A stretch of DNA of 7,253 nucleotides, from contig JAKCAB010000064.1 of NCBI GenBank assembly GCA_021839785.1, positions 1 through 7,253 of the forward strand, read 5' to 3'. Positions within the stretch are counted from its first letter, which is position 1, and every line of letters begins with the position of its first letter. Origin of the DNA: a bacterium. Lineage in GTDB: Bacteria > Verrucomicrobiota > Verrucomicrobiae > Limisphaerales > J093. A program made the translations under genes and the position numbers. Below are positions 1 to 5,764 of the stretch, piece after piece. Below the pieces are notes generated by a model. That model made no database searches, had not been told where the DNA came from, and saw only the letters and a program-made list of their open reading frames with translations.

Positions 1-17
1 CATGGTGGATGAGGGCG

Positions 18-81
18 GCGAATGTTGCAGGTTCAGACACTGAAATCCCCGCAAACATTCAATCGCCGCGCCAACATTCGC
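18..81. repeat. Dyad of 10-base arms at the left edge of the window
   Basis: GCGAATGTTG (18-27) and CAACATTCGC (72-81) are exact inverted repeats. A third, partial copy of the motif (AACATTC, 54-60) lies between them, as does a small hairpin TTCAG-ACA-CTGAA (32-44). The first 140 bases carry no coding sequence I can support, so this could be part of a regulatory region or of a repeat continuing beyond the window. Confidence 0.4.
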
Positions 82-98
82 ACGCGCTCCAGCGCATC

Positions 99-129
99 AA
101 ACGCAACCCCAGCGCCCCGCTTCGCGTTT
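99..129 (-). terminator. Weak candidate terminator hairpin after the LamG gene
   Basis: AAACGC (99-104) pairs with GCGTTT (124-129), and inside it AGCG (111-114) pairs with CGCT (118-121) across a three-base loop. It starts 12 bases beyond the TAG stop of the LamG gene. There is no T-run after the stem on the minus strand, so a factor-independent terminator is only a possibility. Confidence 0.25.
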
Positions 130-140
130 AACGCCGGACA

Positions 141-3100
141 CTAAGTAAGCTTGCCCGGGAGACTCGTGACCGCCGTGTCCCACTTGGTTTTCAGCGCCGA
201 GTCAATGCCGCTGGCGGTGGCTTTGGCTTGGCCCTTCTCGAAATCCTCCAGCAGGTTGAGCAGCAAATAGCCGCTGCCGGTGAGAGTGGAAACCAACTGG
301 CCTTCCAGCACCAGCCGGCCCCCCGCGCCCCGGTTCGGGTCGAAGAAAAGCCGCGGGTAAATGGACGGCGGGAGCTTGGGAAAACGGATCAGCGGGCTGG
401 TCAATTCCTGGCGCGCAAGCTGGCTTTGAACCATCGCGTCAATGACCGCGCGGTCGAGGTCCACCTCGGCGTCGGCCACCGGATCGAACAGGGTGGCACT
501 CGATCCCTGGCCCAATCGGGCCGACTGGTCATAGACGACCTGGGCGCTGAGTTGGTCCCAGACGTCGGGCAGCCCGCGCGTGGCCACGGTGAGCGTCTGC
601 CCGAGCTGCAACTCGGGCAGATTGTCCGGCCAGGAAACATGGTAGGTGACGGCGACCGGCGTGCCGGAGGTGCCGGAGTTATGGAACGGCATCGGCAGCC
701 AGGGCACCTCCGCGCCGATGGCGGGTTGCTGGTTGGGGGCCAGCGCCGGGAAGTAAAACGTTGGCTGCATCTGGTAATAGAAATGCATGATCGCGTCGGC
801 GGCACCGCCGTCGTCGCCCGCCGAGACGGCCCACCAGCCCAGCTTCCGGTCCTGCCAGGCGGGCGGTTCCGTGTCGGTGTAGTTTCCGGTGCAAAGCGGC
901 ATCGCGCCCAGCGGCAGGATCGGCAGAATGGGCAGACCGGCGGTGAGGTCGCGCTCGAAGCGATATTCCAGATTCGTGGCCGCGACGCTAAAGACGGCCA
1001 TCTGGGGCCGCGCCGTGTCCGGGTCGAGGCCGTCCACCAGCACGAACGGCTGGGAGCTGTTGGTCTGATTGAGATCGTTGCGCAGCGCAAAGGCGACCCC
1101 GCCCATTATCAAGGCGTGTTCCTCGTTGGGGTTGTAGCCGGGCCGCGACGGATCGTTCTGAGAATAGATCGAAGGAGCACCAGTCACGAAGGGCGCCGAG
1201 GTCACCAGCGGCCGGCCCGCGCCAGCCCAAATGGCGCCGGCGATCGCGCCGTTCAGACTGTTTGGCCCGACGTCGGCCAGCACGGCCGGATCGTCGCTTT
1301 TGCCAAACGGGTAATACGCCACCAACCCCGGTTCGTCGCCGCGCAGGCGGGTGAGCCCGTTGGCCTGCAACTCCGCCTGGGTACGGGCCACGTTCCAGAT
1401 GCGCACTTCGCCCACCTCTCCCTGAAAGAAATCTCCGCTTGTGCCCGAGCCGATGACCTTGTCACTGGCGTTGTCCACGAACGGATAGTTGGCGTCGGAA
1501 ACCAGGGTTTGCGGCACCCCGTTGACGTAGAGGGCATGCGTGCCGGCGCCCGTGCCGGTGCGCGTGTAGGCAACGTGCGTCCACTGATTGGGGGCGAGCG
1601 CGTTGTCGTCGGTTTGCGCCACCCAGGTGTTGACACCCGAGACAACCAGGCGATTGGCGCCGTCGCTTCCGGCGCCGACTTCCAGTTGGAATGAACCGGC
1701 GGCGTTGTCGAGCCGCGTCGAGAAGACCGCATGGCGACCGGACAAGCTGGCCGGCTTGATCCAGGCTTCGATGGTCAGGGTGTTGCCGACATTGAAGCCG
1801 GCGTCGTGGCCCACGTTCACGGTGTCGTTCGAGCCGTCGAAATACAGCGCGTTGTCCGCCGGCGTCAGTTGGTCGCCGCTGCTGCCCAGGCCGCTGGCGA
1901 TGACGAGCTGCGGCGGGTCGTCGGGCCACACATTTTGATAACGGGTGACGCGCGACGGGTAATACACGGCGGGCATGTCCACCTGCCGGCTTTGATTGGC
2001 CCACCAGACTTCGAGTTGGCCCGTGTTCGCCGCGAACACGTAGGACGCCGCGTCGGGGGCCGCTTCGGTCGGGTAGTCGTAGCGATTGACGTTGTAGCGG
2101 TCACCCTCCGCGACGTGGATGTAACCGGGAAACTCCGCCCAATCGCCGCTGGGGATGACTTGGCCCCAGGACCATAGCCTGTCGCCATACACGGTGCCAT
2201 CCTTGTCGCCGGCCAGGTTGTGGGCCACGGCACCCCGCCCCTCGTCGCAGGGGAAGTTGGCGATCAGGTTGCCTGCCGTGTCCGGCCACACGTCGTAGCG
2301 GTTGCTGCGAATCTGGTCGGCGGTGAGCGCCATGTTCCAGATCCGCATCTCGTCCAGTTTGCCGTGGAAGAAGTCCGTGACGGGGTTCCACGACGTGGCG
2401 GCGAGCACGGCCTGATGCACGCCGTCGAAGTTGAGCCGGTGGAAGTTGGTGGCTTCCCAGGTGTAGTCGTCCAGATAGAGCCGCAAGGTGCCGTTGGTGT
2501 CACTGGCGCCGGCGAGGGCCACGGTGAGTTGTTGCCAGCGGTTGGACTGCACGGGCGCGCCACTCGTCGTCGTCCACACCCAGTAGCCGGGGACGGTCTT
2601 GTTCCACACGCCGACTTGCAACTGCGCATTGGGTGTCAGCTCAACTTTCAGCGTGGCCAGCGGATCGCCTTCGGAATAAAGCGTGCCGTTGGTGATGACC
2701 GAGGGATTGAACCAAAACGAAAGTGTCCAGTCGCTGAGACGGTTCAGGAAGCTCTGCCCGACCATCACGTAGTCGCCGTCGGCATCGAACCACAGGGCAT
2801 GGGCCTCCGGCTCGCCCGGCACCAGTTCCTGCCCAATCGGCCAATCCTTCGGTTGCAAGTCAAAATAGACCCAGTTCGTGTGGCTGACGGTTTGGACGAC
2901 CTCGAACCAGATGTTGTCGTGCGTCGTGTACTTGAGCAGGCAGGTGCCGGACTGGGTCGTGCTGAACGAACGGCCACTCGGGGACAAGTTTGCGTGCAGC
3001 GGCGGGTCCATGTCTTCCATGAGTGCGGCGGACAACTCGGTCGGAATCAGCGCGGGCGCCTGGTCGGTCGGCGAGTCCCCGAGGACGAACAACTGGGGAT

Positions 3101-3200
3101 GCGCCGGCCAGTCGCAGGAATACCAGTCCACCTCGTAGGGCCAGACCACGCCCATGCGGCCTTTGTGCTGCCAGTAAATCTCCAACGCCCACGGCTCCAT
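141..3200 (-). CDS. Secreted protein with two LamG domains, intact C-terminal part (1019 residues)
   Basis: This is the longest protein-like frame in the window. Two LamG/concanavalin A-like jelly-roll domains are visible. The first spans about residues 134-345, opening ALWFDADGDYVMVG, with DWTLSFWFNP and closing LDEMRIWNMALTADQI. The second spans about 450-660, opening ALYFDGSNDTVNVG, with LTIEAWIKP, NQWTHVAYT and closing VGEVRIWNVARTQAEL. Such domains usually bind sugars or other ligands outside the cell. Residues 1-130 are Trp-rich (PYEVDWYSCDWP) and residues 665-1019 look beta-rich; I recognise neither. The ATG at 3200 is only the first one after an amber codon at 3252-3254. The same frame is protein-like upstream of that codon (AQTGPKNNWAFAVKRTW), so this is very probably the C-terminal part of a larger protein whose front end is the separate fragment 3252-4351. 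The TAG stop is at 143-141. The LamG call is firm; the biological role is unknown. Confidence 0.85.
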   Translation of the reverse strand: MEPWALEIYWQHKGRMGVVWPYEVDWYSCDWPAHPQLFVLGDSPTDQAPALIPTELSAALMEDMDPPLHANLSPSGRSFSTTQSGTCLLKYTTHDNIWFEVVQTVSHTNWVYFDLQPKDWPIGQELVPGEPEAHALWFDADGDYVMVGQSFLNRLSDWTLSFWFNPSVITNGTLYSEGDPLATLKVELTPNAQLQVGVWNKTVPGYWVWTTTSGAPVQSNRWQQLTVALAGASDTNGTLRLYLDDYTWEATNFHRLNFDGVHQAVLAATSWNPVTDFFHGKLDEMRIWNMALTADQIRSNRYDVWPDTAGNLIANFPCDEGRGAVAHNLAGDKDGTVYGDRLWSWGQVIPSGDWAEFPGYIHVAEGDRYNVNRYDYPTEAAPDAASYVFAANTGQLEVWWANQSRQVDMPAVYYPSRVTRYQNVWPDDPPQLVIASGLGSSGDQLTPADNALYFDGSNDTVNVGHDAGFNVGNTLTIEAWIKPASLSGRHAVFSTRLDNAAGSFQLEVGAGSDGANRLVVSGVNTWVAQTDDNALAPNQWTHVAYTRTGTGAGTHALYVNGVPQTLVSDANYPFVDNASDKVIGSGTSGDFFQGEVGEVRIWNVARTQAELQANGLTRLRGDEPGLVAYYPFGKSDDPAVLADVGPNSLNGAIAGAIWAGAGRPLVTSAPFVTGAPSIYSQNDPSRPGYNPNEEHALIMGGVAFALRNDLNQTNSSQPFVLVDGLDPDTARPQMAVFSVAATNLEYRFERDLTAGLPILPILPLGAMPLCTGNYTDTEPPAWQDRKLGWWAVSAGDDGGAADAIMHFYYQMQPTFYFPALAPNQQPAIGAEVPWLPMPFHNSGTSGTPVAVTYHVSWPDNLPELQLGQTLTVATRGLPDVWDQLSAQVVYDQSARLGQGSSATLFDPVADAEVDLDRAVIDAMVQSQLARQELTSPLIRFPKLPPSIYPRLFFDPNRGAGGRLVLEGQLVSTLTGSGYLLLNLLEDFEKGQAKATASGIDSALKTKWDTAVTSLPGKLT

Positions 3201-3251
3201 CCAGGTCCGCTTGACGGCGAAGGCCCAGTTGTTCTTCGGCCCGGTCTGGGC

Positions 3252-4351
3252 CTACACGTAGGCGGTGTCGTTGATGCCTTCGGTGACGTTGGGGAGGATG
3301 CCGTTGATGCCGTCCACGTTGGCCCAATAGCCATCCACCGGCAGCAACCGCGCGCCCACGTCGGCCGCCACGATCTCCACGTCCGGCTCCAGCACCTGGA
3401 CGACTTCGACGCCGTTGGTCACCTGCCGGGCGTACCCCGCCGGTCTGGTAATACTCGACCAGGAACATGCCGGAGACGTTTTTCGCGTGGAGTTGTTTCT
3501 GGGCATCGAGCCACACGCCGGAGACGTAGTTGGTGATGACATTGGTGACGCCGCCGTTGACGTTGGTGACGATATCAAGGACCGGCGGCGGCACTTCCGA
3601 GTTGTAGTGGATGGCCGGAAACAGCTCCTGGAGGCTGACCTTGGGCGCGTCGTAGGGCGATTCGGTCCAGAAGAGGCGGGCCGGGCGACCGGCCGGGACG
3701 GCGCTCACGTTCAGCACCTGGCGATTGGTCGTGCCGGCGAGGGTGATCCAGTCAATGGTGATGCTGTTGGGTTGCGCGGCGATGATCTGGCCGGTGGACG
3801 GCACCCAGAACGCACCGCCGCGGGGGGCGGTACACTCGTAGTATGCGGCGGGATTGTCGCCCACCTTCACGGCGACGAAATTGGCCGGTGGCCGATTCGT
3901 GTCGGTGCCGGCGGGCGCCGCGATCAGGCTGCCCAGCGCGACATCGGCCCGGATGCCCTCGACCGGCTGGCCGAAGGCGGATTGCGCCAGGCCGTAGCGG
4001 ACACCGTCGTTCGGGAGGAAGGCGTTCGTCGTATTGTCCATCACGCTGCCGCCATAAATGGCGGTGGAGGCGTTGGTCAAATCGGGGCTGAAGTAGTTCG
4101 TGAACGCTCCGCCTGCGGGGCCGGGGGGAGAACCAGTAGTTCCGGTGGCTGGTGTCGAGGTTGTAGTCGCCGGCGCGGGCGGCGGGGCCAAGGCCGGGGA
4201 CGACCGCCAAGGCGAACCAGGCAAAGAGGGAGACAAATCCGAAATCCGAAGGAAGCCCGAAATCCGAATACCGAACGGATCTTGGATTCCCCGTCGTCCA
4301 GTCGAAATCGTGTGCAAAATGGAGGCGATTTCCCTTCGTGGCAGGCGCCAT
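3252..4351 (-). pseudogene. N-terminal part of the LamG protein gene: signal peptide plus unknown domain, with two frameshifts and an amber stop
   Basis: Protein-like sequence runs through three frames. At 4234-4172 there is a signal peptide core (VSLFAWFALAVVPGLG) ending AARA before GDYN, a likely cleavage site. NYWFSP then changes frame at the G6 run 4123-4128; removing one base continues as SPGPAGGAFTNYFSP. The next frame runs to MFLVEYYQTGG and breaks at the C4 run 3435-3438; removing one base continues as YARQVTNGVEVVQVLEPD. It then reaches INDTAYV and an in-frame TAG at 3254-3252, after which the same frame leads into the 1019-residue LamG part. The roughly 330 residues of mature sequence are rich in Thr, Asn and Val; I do not recognise the domain. 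The start is unsure: ATG at 4351 is in frame with the signal peptide but has a weak ribosome-binding site, while ATG at 4652 has a strong one but is in another frame. Real decay and sequencing error are both possible. Confidence 0.6.
4235..4275 (-). repeat. Heptamer repeat array, copy 1, inverted relative to copies 2 and 3
   Basis: On the plus strand it reads AAATCCGAAATCCGAAGGAA, then GCCCGAAATCCGAATACCGA. Its reverse complement matches copy 3 closely, including the internal TTCGGGCTTC. It ends at 4235, one base before the codon (4234) that begins the hydrophobic signal peptide core of the LamG gene. Translated in the signal peptide frame it gives RYSDFGLPSDFGF. Confidence 0.85.
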
Positions 4352-4362
4352 CGGGCGGGCTC

Positions 4363-4495
4363 GTAGCGCAGAGTTGCACGCTGCTGTATCGCGGAGTCGC
4401 ACTCCGCCGGCCGTCCGAAGTCCGGGGTTCTCTCGGTTGGCGGACGATCCGCCGACTGCAAGTCGGCGATACAGCAGCGTGCAACTCTGCGCTAC
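4363..4495. repeat. 133-bp inverted repeat built of small hairpins with T(T/C)GCA loops
   Basis: The outer arms 4363-4392 and 4466-4495 are exact reverse complements over 30 bases (left arm starts GTAGCGCAGAGTTGCACGCT). The inner pair 4412-4417 CGTCCG and 4441-4446 CGGACG share the same centre (4429). Inside lie small hairpins. Those at 4391-4407 (GCGGAG, loop TCGCA, CTCCGC) and 4451-4467 (GCCGAC and GTCGGC, loop TTGCA on the minus strand) have perfect 6-bp stems. Those at 4368-4384 and 4474-4490 have 6-bp stems with one mismatch and the loop TTGCA on the + and - strand respectively. No gene lies within it. From memory, similar elements are common in subdivision 3 Verrucomicrobia; that is unverified. 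It could be a REP-like or other non-autonomous mobile element, or act on transcripts between the two genes. Confidence 0.9.
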
Positions 4496-4513
4496 TGGAT
4501 TCTGGCGACGCCG

Positions 4514-4556
4514 GGTTCGAGTTTCGGATTTCGGGTTTCAGATTTCGGATTTCCGA
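4514..4556 (+). repeat. Heptamer repeat array, copy 2, in the same orientation as copy 3
   Basis: The sequence opens GGTTCGAGTTTCGGATTTCG and continues with TTTCAGATTTCGGATTTCCG. It aligns with copy 3 (opening GGTTCGGGCTTCGGATTTCG), with a few substitutions and a shorter centre. It starts 19 bases beyond the right arm of the large inverted repeat. On the minus strand one frame reads SEIRNLKPEIRNSNP, a decayed NPKSEIR cycle. Confidence 0.8.
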
Positions 4557-4649
4557 CAGACCCGCGCCGGCGTCCCCGAAACAGAATCCAGCGCCGTGCG
4601 TCCACGACGCGCCCCGCGCCCTCCGGCCACCCGCTGTTCGCTCCGTTTG

Positions 4650-4664
4650 CATGGTTGGCCCCTC
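4650..4664 (-). promoter_or_regulatory. Strong ribosome-binding site with ATG directly after the tail-collar gene
   Basis: On the minus strand GAGGGG (4664-4659) is followed by six bases and ATG at 4652-4650. The site overlaps the TGA stop (4665-4663) of the tail-collar gene, the usual layout for coupled translation in an operon. It is the best start signal for the LamG gene. Between it and the signal peptide core at 4234 lie about 415 bases of mostly repeat DNA, and the signal peptide is in another frame. Either the repeats split the leader from the gene, or the original start was replaced by ATG 4351. Confidence 0.5.
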
Positions 4665-5688
4665 ATTGCACCCGCATGATGAAGGCCAGGACGTAGAAGG
4701 GCGGCATGGTGTTGTGGGCCGTGCCACTGCCATTGTTTTGGATGCTGATGCCGGTGGTGTTGTTTAGTAGTTCGGTGGTACCCGTGCCTCTCGGCGTGCG
4801 GTCGGTGAGTTGAAACGCGCCGCCATTCCAGCCACCGCTTTCAGAGTAGTGAAAAGTGAAATTATGACCATGTCCGGGATCCGCCACCGCATGGGCGTGG
4901 GAGGGCATTTCACTTACGGTCAGCGCGTGCGCTTGTTCGCCCCCGGTCTGGCCGAGCATGCGCGCCGTGAGACCGGCGCCCGTGCCCGATGCCAGAACAA
5001 AACGCCCGCGCAGGTCCGGCGTGCCGTTGGCCCCATCACACAGCGCCCAGCCGGCGGGAACGGACGCGCCGGACCACATGATGATGCCGCCGAGAGGAAT
5101 GGTCCCGTAGCCCGAGATGGATCCGTTCACGACGACGTTGGTGCCAGTGATGGTGACAATCTGCCGCTTGGTGTCGTTGACCAGGCTGGCCGCGTTGGTG
5201 GCGAAGCCTGCCAGCGCGGCATTCTGGGCCTGGATGGCGTAGGGCGCGCTGACCAATCGCTGGCGCGGGCTGATCTCGATGGGCGACGTGATCTGGCCCT
5301 GCGGGTTGCGCGTGATGGTCAGGCCCAGGTAGCGATCCGTACCCGCGAATGCGTCGCGGAGGGACGCGGCCTGCGGCGTGCCAGGCGTCAGGACCGGGCT
5401 GCCATCGTCGGACAGCAAGACATTGAACAGGCCATTGGTGACGACGTGCAGCGGGAAGGAGCGGCCCCAGATGTAGTCGCCGGCCCCGGCCTGGGTCGGG
5501 TGGTCCCAGATGCGGAACTGGACGTCGTAGCTGCCGCTGGTGACCGGGTTGCCCAGGTTGTCCGTGAGCCTGCCCTGATAGTTGATGAGCGCCGGGATGC
5601 TCTGCCCGTGTGCCAGGCCGGTGGCGGCGAGCAGAATCACCAACGCAAGGAAAGCCGCCGCACATGAGGATTCCAGCGGGCCCCGCAC
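4663..5688 (-). CDS. Secreted phage tail-collar domain protein (microcystin-dependent-protein-like), 341 residues
   Basis: Residues 1-28 form a signal peptide (hydrophobic AAAFLALVILLAATGLAHG, likely cut before QS). Residues 31-125 are an N-terminal domain starting IPALINYQGRLTDNLGNPVT, a type I associate with secreted proteins of Verrucomicrobia and Bacteroidetes. SPRQRLVSAPYAIQAQNAAL (140-159) opens an Ala-rich stretch that may be a trimeric coiled-coil linker. The tail-collar domain follows at about 196-235 (GGIIMWSGASVPAGWALCDG, then GTPDLRGRF). After it come a His-rich loop (His254, 264, 266, 273, 275) and the closing MPPFYVLAFIMR. In T4 gp12 a comparable His-x-His motif binds metal in a trimeric fibre tip; the same role here is inference. 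The GTG at 5688 has no visible ribosome-binding site. The frame stays open upstream through a heptamer repeat, and a better ATG at 5768 is off by one base. This gene follows A directly and ends 10 bases before the ATG at 4652. Confidence 0.85.
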   Translation of the reverse strand: MRGPLESSCAAAFLALVILLAATGLAHGQSIPALINYQGRLTDNLGNPVTSGSYDVQFRIWDHPTQAGAGDYIWGRSFPLHVVTNGLFNVLLSDDGSPVLTPGTPQAASLRDAFAGTDRYLGLTITRNPQGQITSPIEISPRQRLVSAPYAIQAQNAALAGFATNAASLVNDTKRQIVTITGTNVVVNGSISGYGTIPLGGIIMWSGASVPAGWALCDGANGTPDLRGRFVLASGTGAGLTARMLGQTGGEQAHALTVSEMPSHAHAVADPGHGHNFTFHYSESGGWNGGAFQLTDRTPRGTGTTELLNNTTGISIQNNGSGTAHNTMPPFYVLAFIMRVQ

Positions 5689-5704
5689 GCTGTCGTGCCG
5701 CGCC

Positions 5705-5754
5705 GGTTCGGGCTTCGGATTTCGGGCTTCTTTCGGATTTCGGATTTCGGATTT
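5705..5754 (+). repeat. Heptamer repeat array (TTTCGGA on +, CCGAAAT on the coding strand), copy 3
   Basis: The array contains three uninterrupted TTTCGGA units near 5732-5752, after a degenerate TTCGGGCTTC half that recurs twice. It lies at the 5' end of the tail-collar gene. On the coding strand it reads as FKSEIRNPKEARNPKPEP in the frame of that gene. It closely matches the inverted copy at 4235-4275 and is related to 4514-4556. Confidence 0.85.
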
Positions 5755-5764
5755 GAATTGGTTT

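Larger units (their letters stand above)
4352..4662. other. Gap of about 310 bases between tail-collar and LamG genes, filled mostly by repeats
   Basis: The stretch holds heptamer copy 2, the 133-bp inverted repeat, and about 100 bases (4557-4649) in which I see nothing clear. Copy 1 lies just past its left edge at 4235-4275, inside the LamG gene leader. One minus-strand frame from ATG 4652 is open through the whole stretch, but its residues are Arg/Ser/Pro-rich and follow the repeats, so I do not regard them as a conserved domain. No promoter of -35/-10 type and no T-rich terminator stood out. Confidence 0.7.

Noticed and set aside
228..1694. Long plus-strand open frame opposite the LamG gene
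   Set aside because: It is the antisense shadow of the minus-strand LamG coding sequence. The composition is rich in Arg, Val and Gly, and no domain is visible.
3435..4128. Programmed ribosomal frameshifting in the LamG gene
   Set aside because: No classical slippery heptamer with a downstream structure was evident. Two separate shifts plus an amber codon in one gene fit decay or sequence error better.
4235..4556. CRISPR array
   Set aside because: The repeats are 7-base units without unique spacers of constant length, and there are no cas genes.
4077..4652. A separate small minus-strand gene starting at ATG 4652 with a strong ribosome-binding site
   Set aside because: The start signal is good, but the translation consists of repeat-derived residues and then runs out of frame over the signal peptide. 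I treat it as a displaced leader of the LamG gene, not a gene of its own.
2220..4767. Two overlapping long plus-strand open frames
   Set aside because: They run antisense to protein-like minus-strand sequence and across the repeat block. Their residues follow GC-rich antisense and repeat DNA (RQIRNPKEARNPN).
4663..5688. Prophage remnant, because of the tail-collar domain
   Set aside because: There is a signal peptide and an INYQGRL-type secreted domain, and no other phage gene is present. Tail-collar domains are common in non-phage secreted proteins.
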